A DNA stretch of 48,042 nucleotides from Ilumatobacter sp. (GTDB lineage: Bacteria > Actinomycetota > Acidimicrobiia > Acidimicrobiales > Ilumatobacteraceae). Positions 36,314 through 43,783 of the stretch are shown one piece after another. The notes under the pieces were generated by a model. That model saw nothing but the letters and a program-made list of their open reading frames with translations, was not told where the DNA came from and ran no database searches. Position 1 is the first letter of the stretch. Each line of letters opens with the position of its first letter. Position numbers and translations under genes: made by a program. Where the stretch lies: the NCBI RefSeq assembly GCF_030065885.1, contig NZ_JASJCS010000032.1, forward strand, positions 1 to 48,042. Reading direction: 5' to 3'.

Positions 36314-36399
36314 GCTTCCGGGGCGAGATCGACTACACCGGTGCGGATGAGGTTGTCTGACACGTTGCTCGACATGAGGTTGCCCGAGAGGAGCTGGTC

Positions 36400-37719
36400 A
36401 TGAGCCGCCGGATCGAATCCGTCGCCGTCCTCGGTTGCGGCACGATGGGGTCGGGGATCGCCGCCGCCAGCGCCGCGGCCGGCTGCCGGGTGTTGATGCT
36501 CGACGTCGACGCCGAGGCGGTCGAGCGCGGGCTGCAGGCCGTCGATGACGAGCATCGCGCGCTCATCACGACCGGCACGTTCGACGACGATCTCGCCGCC
36601 ATCGCCGACTACGACTGGATCTGCGAAGCGATCGTCGAGGACCTCGACACCAAGCGCCGGCTCTTCGGCGAGGCCGAGCCGCTCCGACGAGACGGGTCCG
36701 TGATCAGCTCGAACACGTCGGGCATCCCGCTGCGCGACATCTCGGAGGGCATGCCCGAGCGATTCCAGCGTGACGTCGCGATCACCCACTTCTTCAATCC
36801 GGTCAAGGTGATGAAGCTGTTCGAGCTGGTGCCGGGCGAGCGCACCGAACCCGACGTGATCGAGGCGTTCGCCGCCTTCGGCGAGGAGCAGCTCGGCAAG
36901 GGTGTCGTGCACGCCAAGGACACGGTCAACTTCATCGGCAACCGGATCGGCTGCTTCTTCATGCTCAGCGGTCTGCACCTCGCCAAGCCGTTCCTCGCCG
37001 AGGGCGTGACGCCCGAGACGGTCGACGCCGTGCTCGGAAAGCCGGTGGGTCTGCCGCCGACCGGCCTGTACGGGCTGATCGACCTGATCGGTCTCGACGT
37101 GATGGATCTCGTCGGCAAGAACCTCGCGGTCAACTTGCCCGACGGCGACGACGGCCACGCCTACACGTCGTTCCCGGATGTCGAGCAGCGGATGCTCGAG
37201 CGCGGCCAGCTCGGCCGCAAGGCGCGGGCGCTCGGTGGCTTCGGCCGGGTGCAGAAGCTCGACGACGGCACGAAGCGCAAGGAGACGTTCGACCTGGTCG
37301 CCGAGGAGTGGCGCGACGCCGTCGAGCCCGACCTCGCTGGCGTCTCGGGCGACGTGCTCGGCGCGATCGGCGAGGTGATGTTCGACGAGTCGCTCGCCGG
37401 ACAGCTCGCGTGGCAGGTCTTCGGCGGCACGCTTCGCTACACAGCAGGGCTCATCCCCGAGATCGCCGACGACGTCGTCAACGTCGACAACGCGATCCGC
37501 TGGGGGTTCAACTGGGCCCACGGCCCGTTCGAGCTGCTCGACGAGGTCGGCCCCGCCCGGGTGATCGAGAGGATCCGCGACGAAGGTGGTGCGGGTGCCG
37601 AGCTGCCGGCGATGCTCCAGGTGCTCGCCGACTCGGGTAGCGAGACGTTCTATCGGGACGGTCCCGATGGTCGTCAGTACCTCGGTCGCAGCGGCGCGTG
37701 GCACGCCGTGCCGGACTGA
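36400..37719 (+). CDS. 3-hydroxyacyl-CoA dehydrogenase
   Basis: 439 residues. NAD-binding LGCGTMGSGI (11-20), catalytic H130 (ITHFFNPVKVMKLFE) paired with E142, and SSNTSG are intact. The C-terminal half has two helical HAD domains (about 185-290 and 340-439, with the repeated NRIG and WGFNWAHGPFELLD pieces), so it is longer than a simple HAD and lacks the enoyl-hydratase part of FadB/FadJ. It oxidises 3-hydroxyacyl-CoA in fatty-acid or aromatic degradation. gagagga precedes the ATG. Confidence 0.92.
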   Translation: MSRRIESVAVLGCGTMGSGIAAASAAAGCRVLMLDVDAEAVERGLQAVDDEHRALITTGTFDDDLAAIADYDWICEAIVEDLDTKRRLFGEAEPLRRDGSVISSNTSGIPLRDISEGMPERFQRDVAITHFFNPVKVMKLFELVPGERTEPDVIEAFAAFGEEQLGKGVVHAKDTVNFIGNRIGCFFMLSGLHLAKPFLAEGVTPETVDAVLGKPVGLPPTGLYGLIDLIGLDVMDLVGKNLAVNLPDGDDGHAYTSFPDVEQRMLERGQLGRKARALGGFGRVQKLDDGTKRKETFDLVAEEWRDAVEPDLAGVSGDVLGAIGEVMFDESLAGQLAWQVFGGTLRYTAGLIPEIADDVVNVDNAIRWGFNWAHGPFELLDEVGPARVIERIRDEGGAGAELPAMLQVLADSGSETFYRDGPDGRQYLGRSGAWHAVPD

Positions 37720-37742
37720 TCTCGCAGCGAGCGCGTCCGCTG

Positions 37743-38516
37743 TCAGATCCTCGTCGCCGACGTCAGCCGGGCGGTGTGGTCGACACGGATGGACCCGTCG
37801 GTGGCGGCCGACAGACCTCGTGCGAGTTCGTCGAAGAGGCGCGTCCGTGTCGACGCAGGCAGCGCGGCGATCGGGGAGTGCGTCGTCGCCTCGTCGATCC
37901 AGGCGTCGATCGTCACTGTCCGGTGGTGATCGAAGGCGTGGGTCTCGGGTGCACTGAACGCCGGTCCGAGCCGCGCGGCCGTCCGGGCCTCGAGCTCCTC
38001 GTGGTCGAGCCGGATGAGTCCGAGCGACACCGCGGCGTCGAGCAGTTCGGGCGCATGGCGTCCGAACACGTCGGCGAAGACCGCTGCAACATCCGCGTCG
38101 TACCCGTACGAGTTCCAGATCATGGCCAGTCGGCCGCCCGGCCGCAGCAGTGACGCAGCCTTGTCGTAGCCGATCGCCGGGTCGATCCAGTGCCATGCCT
38201 GTGCCGACGTGACGAGGTCGAACGGCCCCGTTCCCGACCACTCCTCGAACGCCGCGACCTGGACGTCGATCCCGTGGCCGCGTGCGACGTCGGCCATGCG
38301 CGGGTCGATCTCGACGCCGACGACGTTCCAGCCGGCATCGCGCAGCAGTCGCGACAGCTGACCGGTGCCACATCCGACGTCGACCGCGCGGCCCGGCGTG
38401 TCACCGGTGAGCCAGTCGACGAGTGCTTCGGGATAGCCCGGTCGGGTCCGGTCGTAGCGCTCGGCGTCGGCGCCGAAGCCCTCCGCCCGACCGCGCTCGC
38501 CGTGGATGTCGTCCAT
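37743..38516 (-). CDS. SAM-dependent class I methyltransferase
   Basis: 257 residues from ATG 38516. SAM motif I is VDVGCGTGQLS (about 46-56), motif II VVGVEIDPRM, with the early AERYDRTRPGYPE common to UbiE-like small-molecule methyltransferases. AWHWIDP is the typical motif IV replacement. The substrate is unknown. Divergent from the GNAT gene 72 bp away. Confidence 0.88.
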   Translation of the reverse strand: MDDIHGERGRAEGFGADAERYDRTRPGYPEALVDWLTGDTPGRAVDVGCGTGQLSRLLRDAGWNVVGVEIDPRMADVARGHGIDVQVAAFEEWSGTGPFDLVTSAQAWHWIDPAIGYDKAASLLRPGGRLAMIWNSYGYDADVAAVFADVFGRHAPELLDAAVSLGLIRLDHEELEARTAARLGPAFSAPETHAFDHHRTVTIDAWIDEATTHSPIAALPASTRTRLFDELARGLSAATDGSIRVDHTARLTSATRI

Positions 38517-38588
38517 CGCCGGCAGCGTACGGCCAGGGACCGCCGCCACCGGCGGCCGCTCCGACGGCACGACTAGCGTCGTCCCCGA

Positions 38589-39017
38589 ATGATCCGCCCG
38601 TTCACCGACGCTGATCTCGAGGCGGTGCTCGGCGTCTGGCACCGGGCCTCGCTGGTCGCCCACTCGTTCCTCCCCGACGAGTTCTTCGACCGCGAGCGGC
38701 AGGAGATCGCCGACCTGTGGCTTCCGGCCGCGGAGACGACGGTGGCGACGACCGATGACGACCACGTGGCCGGGTTCGTGTCGATGCTCGGCAACGAGGT
38801 CGGGGCGATCTTCGTCGACCCCGACCGGCAGCGCGAGGGAGTCGGTCGGGCGCTGCTGGACGCCGTGAGCGCCTCGCGGCCGTGCCTCGTGCTCGACGTG
38901 TTCGAGGCGAATGCGATCGGTCGCCGGTTCTACGAGGCGTACGGCTTCGAGGTCGTCGACCGGCACCTGAACGACGAGATCGGACACTGGGAGCTGCGCC
39001 TCCGATTCGAGCGCTGA
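38589..39017 (+). CDS. GNAT-family N-acetyltransferase
   Basis: 142 residues. MIRPFTDADLEAVLGVWHRAS at the start, acetyl-CoA loop DRQREGVGRALLDAV (R/Q-x-x-G-x-G/A) at about 80-93, and RRFYEAYGFEVVDR at the end are classic. The substrate is unknown. It may share a bidirectional promoter with the methyltransferase. Confidence 0.9.
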   Translation: MIRPFTDADLEAVLGVWHRASLVAHSFLPDEFFDRERQEIADLWLPAAETTVATTDDDHVAGFVSMLGNEVGAIFVDPDRQREGVGRALLDAVSASRPCLVLDVFEANAIGRRFYEAYGFEVVDRHLNDEIGHWELRLRFER

Positions 39018-39122
39018 CGCTCCCACCGACCGAGTCGTCGAACTCAGCACGTTGCGCGCTGCCGTCTCCGTGCAGGCCGAGGCCGCCCGAGATCGCTCCG
39101 GGGCCCAGATGCTGCAATGGCG

Positions 39123-39361
39123 ATGGGGCGGCGTGCGTCACGCCGCGGTTCGTCGCCGGTTGCGTGCTGCGCCCGGCGTTGGCGCCGGCCGGCCAGGTCG
39201 GGGCGACATCGGGCGAAGACGTTGCCGTCGGGTTGGTGGATGGAGAGCAGCCGATCGTCGGCCAGCTCGAGTCGCCAGCCGCCTTCGTGGACCACATGGT
39301 GATGCCTCGAACAGAGCGGTATGAGGTTGATCGTCACGCACCACGTGGCCATGTTCGCCAC
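39123..39361 (-). pseudogene. 3'-end remnant of a DUF222-HNH nuclease gene
   Basis: The reading frame NLIPLCSRHHHVVHEGGWRL ... DRLLSIHQPDGNVFARCRPD matches the last 55 codons of the gene at 40004-41260, and similarity continues into the 3' flank (gggcggcg...cgtcacgc...cggttcgtcg at 39125 and 39991). The 5' nine tenths of the gene, including the catalytic HNH start, are missing. It is a broken paralogue. Confidence 0.8.
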
Positions 39362-39484
39362 CTGGCACAGTGCTCCATGACCCGGCGATCAACGGCCGGC
39401 CTTCCGCTGCTACGCGTCCGGTCGGCAGATCGAATGGCTCGCGCGCGGCGCGGACGCACTGTGGTCTCGTGTCACGATGAGGTG

Positions 39485-39898
39485 GTGAGCGGGATGCCGG
39501 GTGCTGAGCAGGCGGGCTCGGCGTTTGGTGTCGCCATCGAGAAGCGCCTTCGGCGGAAGGCGATGGCGGCGCACTGGGGTGGCATTCTGATTCCCTGGTG
39601 GTGGCCGATGCTCGCCCGGCAGAGCCAACCCAGCCCCGGTTTCGTCGACGACCACCGTCGGGTTGCCCAGCGTGTTCAGGGCGCGTACTTGCTGGCGACT
39701 TGGCTGGCGGGCGTCGTGGCCATCGTCGTCCAGTTCCAGCCGGTCGTCTCACTGGTTGCGTTGGCGCTTCTGTTCTTCGCCTTGTGTGTCGTCGAGGTGC
39801 GGTTCGCCCGGCGCGCAGCCCACGGACAATCTGTTCTTCTCGTCGGTTGGCTACGAGTGCGCGTGCTGAGCGGTGCCCAAGACGAGACGACGCACTGA
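39485..39898 (+). CDS. Small two-helix membrane protein, possibly DUF4870-like
   Basis: 137 residues from the GTG at 39485 (an ATG follows at 39494). AMAAHWGGILIPWWWPMLARQ at the start and two hydrophobic helices (about 75-95 and 97-115) recall the small DUF4870 membrane family, but this is by eye. No gene is coupled to it. The 467-bp stretch between the GNAT gene and this gene contains only the HNH remnant. Confidence 0.45.
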   Translation: MSGMPGAEQAGSAFGVAIEKRLRRKAMAAHWGGILIPWWWPMLARQSQPSPGFVDDHRRVAQRVQGAYLLATWLAGVVAIVVQFQPVVSLVALALLFFALCVVEVRFARRAAHGQSVLLVGWLRVRVLSGAQDETTH

Positions 39899-40003
39899 AG
39901 TCCTGGGTTCCAAGGGAGGGCGTCGGAGGCGCAGCCAGCGTCACTCGACCGTGGGCGTGCGAGAGCCCCGGTGGTGTTCAGTTCGGGGCTGGGGCGGCGC
40001 GCG

Positions 40004-41260
40004 TCACGCTGCGGTTCGTCGGCGCGTTCGCTGGTCGGCGATGTCGGGTCGACATCGGGTGAAGAGCGTGCCATCGGGTTGGGTGATGGTCAGCGTCCGA
40101 TCGTCGGACAGCTCGAGTCGCCAGCCGCCTTCGTGAACGACGTGGTGATGTTGGCTGCAGAGTGGCAGGAGGTTGGCCAGATCGGTGGGGCCGCCGAGCT
40201 CCCACGGGAGGATGTGGTGGATCTCGCACCGCTCGAACGCCACGTCGCAGCCGCCGAAGGCGCAGCAGCGGTAGATCGCCCGCAGCGCCCGGCGCTGGCG
40301 ACGGTTGGCGTGGCGGATCGTGCGTCCCATGTCGAACGGCTTGCCGTGCTGATCGACGACGACCGGCGTGACGCGGCCGTTGCAGAGCAGCCGAGCCACC
40401 GAAGCAGGGGGCAACGCCGCGCCGTCGCTCGTCTCGCACACGCCGTGCTCGCGCAGCTCACCGGTCGTGGCGGTCTGGTCGTCGACGACCAACGTGATGT
40501 CGGCCTCGAGGGGGCGCTGCTGCTGATGCCCGCCGGCCACGAGCCGGCCGAGCGCCTCGGCCGCCAGCCGGTTGCGGTCGACCGTTCGATCGACGAACTC
40601 AGCTTCGCCCCGGCGGGAGCCCTCGGCGATCATCGACGCGACCTCGTGGTCGACGGCACCGAAGACCTGGTTGGCGAGCTCGGGATGGAATGCGAATCGG
40701 CCCTCGATCATGCCGGAGGCGGCGTTCAGCTTGCGGGAGAGGAAGGTGTCGCGCCGCTGGCGCCGGTTGCGCTAGATGCCCTGATCGCGTTCGAGCTGAC
40801 GGGCGAGGTCGCGGCACGACCGGCCGAACTGCTCGGGCGTCATGCGGGTCGCGTCGGCGAGCAGGTCGTCCTCGCGGTCGAGCAGACTCGTCTTCACCTC
40901 GTCGTCGAGCTTCGCCGTCACGTTGGCGAGTGCGTCGACGTGCTCGGCCCCGACAGCGCCGGCGGAGAGTGCCTCGCCGAACGACGGCGCGGTCTCGATG
41001 GTCTTCGAGCGCCGCTCCTTGCGCTTCCCCTCGGCCGCCGAGACGCCACCGCACTTCGAGTGCAGGTCGGCCGCCGGCGCTCCGCCCGCCTCGTGCAGCT
41101 CGCCGAGCCGAGTGCTCACCTGCGCCTCGAACGCGTCGAGCCACCCCCGCAGCTGCTTGATGCCGCCGAGCAGTTCGGAACACGCACGAGAGTCGGCACC
41201 CGTGACGACCACGCCGATGAGCGACCGAAGTGTCGCAGCGGGGTCGGGAGCGGGAGACAT
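40004..41260 (-). pseudogene. DUF222-HNH nuclease gene interrupted by one in-frame TAG
   Basis: A single frame of 419 codons encodes DUF222 (residues 1 to about 280) and an HNH nuclease domain (CEIHHILPWELGGPTDLANLLPLC ..., about 350-385). It is broken only by TAG at 40774-40772, codon 163, between RQLERDQGI and RNRRQRRDTF; both sides are in the same frame and typical of the family. No frameshift is present. Likely a recent nonsense mutation, with possible restart or read-through. A SOS box lies 14 bp upstream of the ATG, as reported for mycobacterial 13E12-type HNH genes. Confidence 0.85.
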
Positions 41261-41273
41261 GGAAGCTCTCTAG

Positions 41274-41289
41274 TCGAACATATGTTCGA
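41274..41289. promoter_or_regulatory. LexA SOS box
   Basis: TCGAACATATGTTCGA is a perfect 16-bp palindrome and fits the Gram-positive/actinobacterial LexA consensus CGAAC-n4-GTTCG exactly. It is 14 bp upstream of the DUF222-HNH start, so that gene should be DNA-damage inducible. It is also about 165 bp before the selenoprotein gene, on its other side. Confidence 0.85.
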
Positions 41290-41452
41290 TCAACGTGAAT
41301 TGATCTGAAGACTCGCCAAGATCTGTCCCTGCCGACCGCTGGAGCGATCTGTCCCGATCAGTCGCCGATCGCGTCGAGCTCAGGGCCCGCGGCGTCGGAC
41401 GACATCGATGCCGATCGGAATCATTGCGCTCGCTGAGGGGGTTGGTTCGGTC

Positions 41453-41938
41453 GTGCGCACTCGCCTCGTCATCGCCCTCGGCATCGTGCTGGCTGCGTGT
41501 GGTGGCGCGCCGACGTCGACCGCACCGGAGATCCCGGCCGAGCCGGTCTTCGTCGGCGAGTTCGAGACGCTGGCCGGCGAGACGTTCGAGCTCGGTTCGT
41601 TCGAAGGCCGCGACGTCGTGTTCTGGTTCTGGGCGCCGTGGTGACCGTTTTGACGTCGTGAAGCCCCCACGGTCGTGGAGGTCCAGCAGCACTACGGAGG
41701 CGAGGTCGAGATCATCGGCATTCCCGGCCTCAGCTCCGACATCGGTTCGATGCGCGACTTCGCCGAGGCGACGGGGACCGAGGGCATCACCCACCTCGTC
41801 GACGTCGACGGCGAGCTGTGGGCGCGCTTCGGCGTCACGTCGCAGCGGACCTACGTGTTCGTCAACGACGACGGGTCGCAGCGGCGCAGCGGCTACGGCA
41901 GCCTGCCGCAGGACGTGGAGGAGCTGCTCGCGATGTAG
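41453..41938 (+). CDS. TlpA/DsbE-like thioredoxin-fold lipoprotein with two selenocysteines (UxxU)
   Basis: 161 codons if TGA at 41642-41644 and 41651-41653 are read as Sec (U64 and U67). The start is the GTG at 41453, giving MRTRLVIALGIVLAACGG with lipobox LAAC; an ATG at 41408 is possible. The fold reads in one frame: GETFELGSFEGRDVVFWFWAPW-U-PF-U-RREAPTVVEVQQHY, then IIGIPGL, ITHLVDVDGELWARFGV and YVFVNDDG. Family members have WAPWCxxCRxEAP at this place, as in the WCPFC of M. tuberculosis MPT53, so the two TGA codons replace exactly the two redox cysteines. No other stop occurs. The downstream hairpin fits a SECIS. The cis-Pro site appears to be Arg (SQRTYVF). Probably a membrane-anchored extracytoplasmic thiol/diselenide oxidoreductase. 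The alternative, a pseudogene with two exact Cys-to-stop changes, is much less likely. Confidence 0.88.
41663..41682 (+). promoter_or_regulatory. Candidate bacterial SECIS hairpin
   Basis: 41663-41670 (gcccccac) pairs with 41675-41682 (gtggaggt): four pairs C-G, A-U, C-G, C-G under the loop, one C/A mismatch or bulge, then C-G, C-G and a G-U. The apical loop is GGTC (41671-41674). The loop starts 18 nt after the second UGA; in E. coli fdhF a GGUC also sits in the apical loop about 19 nt after UGA, where SelB contacts it. A competing pairing gaccgt/acggtc (41643-41648 with 41669-41674) would cover the first UGA. Confidence 0.7.
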
Positions 41939-41947
41939 GTGTCGGGT

Positions 41948-42448
41948 TCAGCTCGAGGCCGGGTTGCGGTACGCGTCGTAGAGCTCGCGGGGCCAGTAAC
42001 GGGTCGGCTCGACGTTGTCGGCGTCCACCAGCTCGTCCCGGATCCGGTCGTACTCGTAGCAGTTGAGCTCGTAGACGTTGCCCCACGGGTCCATGAGGTC
42101 GAACGCCCAGCACAGGTCGAAGTCGATCAGGTCGGCTGGCGTCAGGGGTTCGCCGTTCGGGTGATCGATCCCGCACGGGAGCGAGCGAGCGAACGCGACG
42201 AAGCTGTCGGCGTCGACACTGAACGCGACGCCGGTGCGCAGCGGCTCCATCGGGTGGCCGTCGGTGGCCTCGAACAGCGCCAGCGTGGTCGCGCCGTCGT
42301 CGGCCGAGATCTGGAGCGGGCCGCCCTCGAACCCCGTCGCCCAGAAGTCGAACGCCTCCACCGGCTCGAAGCCGAGGTGCTCGGCGTACCAGCGGGCCGC
42401 CTCGGCCCGATCCGGCACCCGGATGTGTACATGGTCGAGCCGCCCCAT
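41948..42448 (-). CDS. VOC (glyoxalase/bleomycin-resistance) family protein
   Basis: 166 residues from the ATG at 42448, preceded by aggggtg. It begins MGRLDHVHIRVPDRAEAARWYAEHLGF, the usual first beta-alpha-beta unit with a metal His (H6 or H8), and ends in DPWGNVYELNCYEYDR, whose Glu is the usual last ligand. One VOC domain pair; the substrate is unknown. It is convergent with the selenoprotein gene, 9 bp apart. Confidence 0.85.
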   Translation of the reverse strand: MGRLDHVHIRVPDRAEAARWYAEHLGFEPVEAFDFWATGFEGGPLQISADDGATTLALFEATDGHPMEPLRTGVAFSVDADSFVAFARSLPCGIDHPNGEPLTPADLIDFDLCWAFDLMDPWGNVYELNCYEYDRIRDELVDADNVEPTRYWPRELYDAYRNPASS

Positions 42449-42543
42449 CTTGAACACCCCTGATCCCACGTCGGCAGCGTAGATGAGGTCTCCGTCGTTC
42501 GATTGCGGTCTCGCCGTCGGAGCGGGGCTGGCAGAATCGTTCG

Positions 42544-42960
42544 ATGGCACCCGACCCGGAGCCCAAGCGCTCGTCGAGCGGCAACCCGATCATCCCGAAG
42601 GGCGAGGGTGACGGGCCCGTGCAGCAGTACATCGCGGCGATGCCCGGGTGGAAGCGTGCCATCGGCGAGCGCCTCGACGAGCTGATCGTGCAAACGGTCC
42701 CCGACGTCCAGAAATCGGTGAAGTGGAACACGCCGTTCTACGGCGTCGAGGGCGACGGTTGGTTCCTCGCGCTGTACTGCTACGCGAAGTACGTCCAGGT
42801 GACGTTCCTCCGCGGCACGTCGCTCGACCCGGCCCCGCCCGGCCCGTCCAAGACGCAGGAGGCCCGCTACCTCAACATCCACGAGGACGACGACCTCGAC
42901 GAAGCCCAGTTCGTCGCCTGGGTCGAACAGGCCAGCGAACTCCCCGGCGAGCACCTCTGA
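42544..42960 (+). CDS. DUF1801-domain protein
   Basis: 138 residues. YIAAMPGWKRAIGERLDELIVQTVPDVQKSVKWNTPFYG is the DUF1801/YdhG-like core, followed by GWFLALYCYAKYVQVTFLRGTSL. Structures of this fold resemble frataxin, but no function is established. Monocistronic. Confidence 0.85.
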   Translation: MAPDPEPKRSSSGNPIIPKGEGDGPVQQYIAAMPGWKRAIGERLDELIVQTVPDVQKSVKWNTPFYGVEGDGWFLALYCYAKYVQVTFLRGTSLDPAPPGPSKTQEARYLNIHEDDDLDEAQFVAWVEQASELPGEHL

Positions 42961-42988
42961 GCCCACAGCCGGGAGGCCGATCCGACGG

Positions 42989-43783
42989 TCAGGCGGAAAC
43001 GGCGTCGAGGATCGCCCGCTTCACGGCCCTCGGGTTCTCGATCATCATCGTGTGGCCGGTGGCGGGCAGTTCGACCACCGTCGCCGACGGCAGTGCCGCA
43101 GCGAGCGCCCGGCCGCTCTTGGCGGGCGTCATCTTGTCGCCGAGACCGATCACGACCGTCGCCGGGCACGACACCGACTTGGCCGCCACCTCGGCGTTCT
43201 CGTAGGCCATGCACGCAGCGAAGTCGGTGCTCAAGACACCCGGCTTGCTGCGCTCGACCAGCGCCCTCGCACCGCCGAGCATCCACAGGCCCGGCGTCGG
43301 GTTGAGGCCGACGTGGGCCGGCTTGGCATGCGCCCACGCCGCCATGAGCGCGGCGGCTCGTGGCAGGTCGTGCTCGGCCGCATCGAGCAGCTCGGGGTGC
43401 ACCGGCATGCCGGTGGCCGTGCCGCACAGCGTGACCGAGTCGACGGCGTCCGGATACCGGCTCGCCAGCTCGAGCGCGATGAACGTTCCCATCGAATGGC
43501 CGGCCAGGTGCACCTGCCCGAACCCCGCCACCTCGACGAAGCGGGCGACCCAGTCGGCCATCGCCTCGATCGAGTCGAGCGCATCACCTCCGGACCGTCC
43601 ATGCGCCGGCAGGTCCACGGCCACCGCCCGGAAGCCTCGGTGGGCCAGGTACCGGGTCTGGAGCTGCCAGACCGTCGAGTCCATCCCGGCACCGTGGATC
43701 AGGAGCACCACCGGATCGTCGCCGTCGAGCTCGACGCCGCCCGTCGATGCGTGCGCCTCGACCCCGTCGACCTCGGCGATCAT
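42989..43783 (-). CDS. Alpha/beta-hydrolase coupled to metY
   Basis: 264 residues. Catalytic triad S97 (GHSMG), D216 (GLGDKMTP) and H244 (ATGHTMM), with the oxyanion HG at 30-31. The lid has AHAKPAHVGLNPTPGLWMLGG. The ATG overlaps the metY stop (ATGA), so both are translated together. A true MetX homoserine acetyltransferase is longer and has a different nucleophile motif, so this is not MetX; an esterase or acyl-homoserine-related hydrolase is possible but unproven. Confidence 0.88.
   Translation of the reverse strand: MIAEVDGVEAHASTGGVELDGDDPVVLLIHGAGMDSTVWQLQTRYLAHRGFRAVAVDLPAHGRSGGDALDSIEAMADWVARFVEVAGFGQVHLAGHSMGTFIALELASRYPDAVDSVTLCGTATGMPVHPELLDAAEHDLPRAAALMAAWAHAKPAHVGLNPTPGLWMLGGARALVERSKPGVLSTDFAACMAYENAEVAAKSVSCPATVVIGLGDKMTPAKSGRALAAALPSATVVELPATGHTMMIENPRAVKRAILDAVSA

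Noticed and set aside
40772..40774. TAG read as pyrrolysine or as a second recoding event
   Set aside because: No pyl genes are seen, the site is not catalytic, and the gene family is prone to decay.
41642..41653. Pseudogene or sequencing error explanation for the two TGAs
   Set aside because: Both stops hit exactly the two redox Cys positions and nothing else in the gene is damaged; a SECIS-like hairpin follows. It remains the main alternative and is listed as refutable.
41408..41938. Two independent small genes, one ending FWAPW and one starting VEVQQHY
   Set aside because: They are in the same frame, separated only by ten codons that complete a thioredoxin motif when TGA is read as Sec; neither half has its own complete fold.
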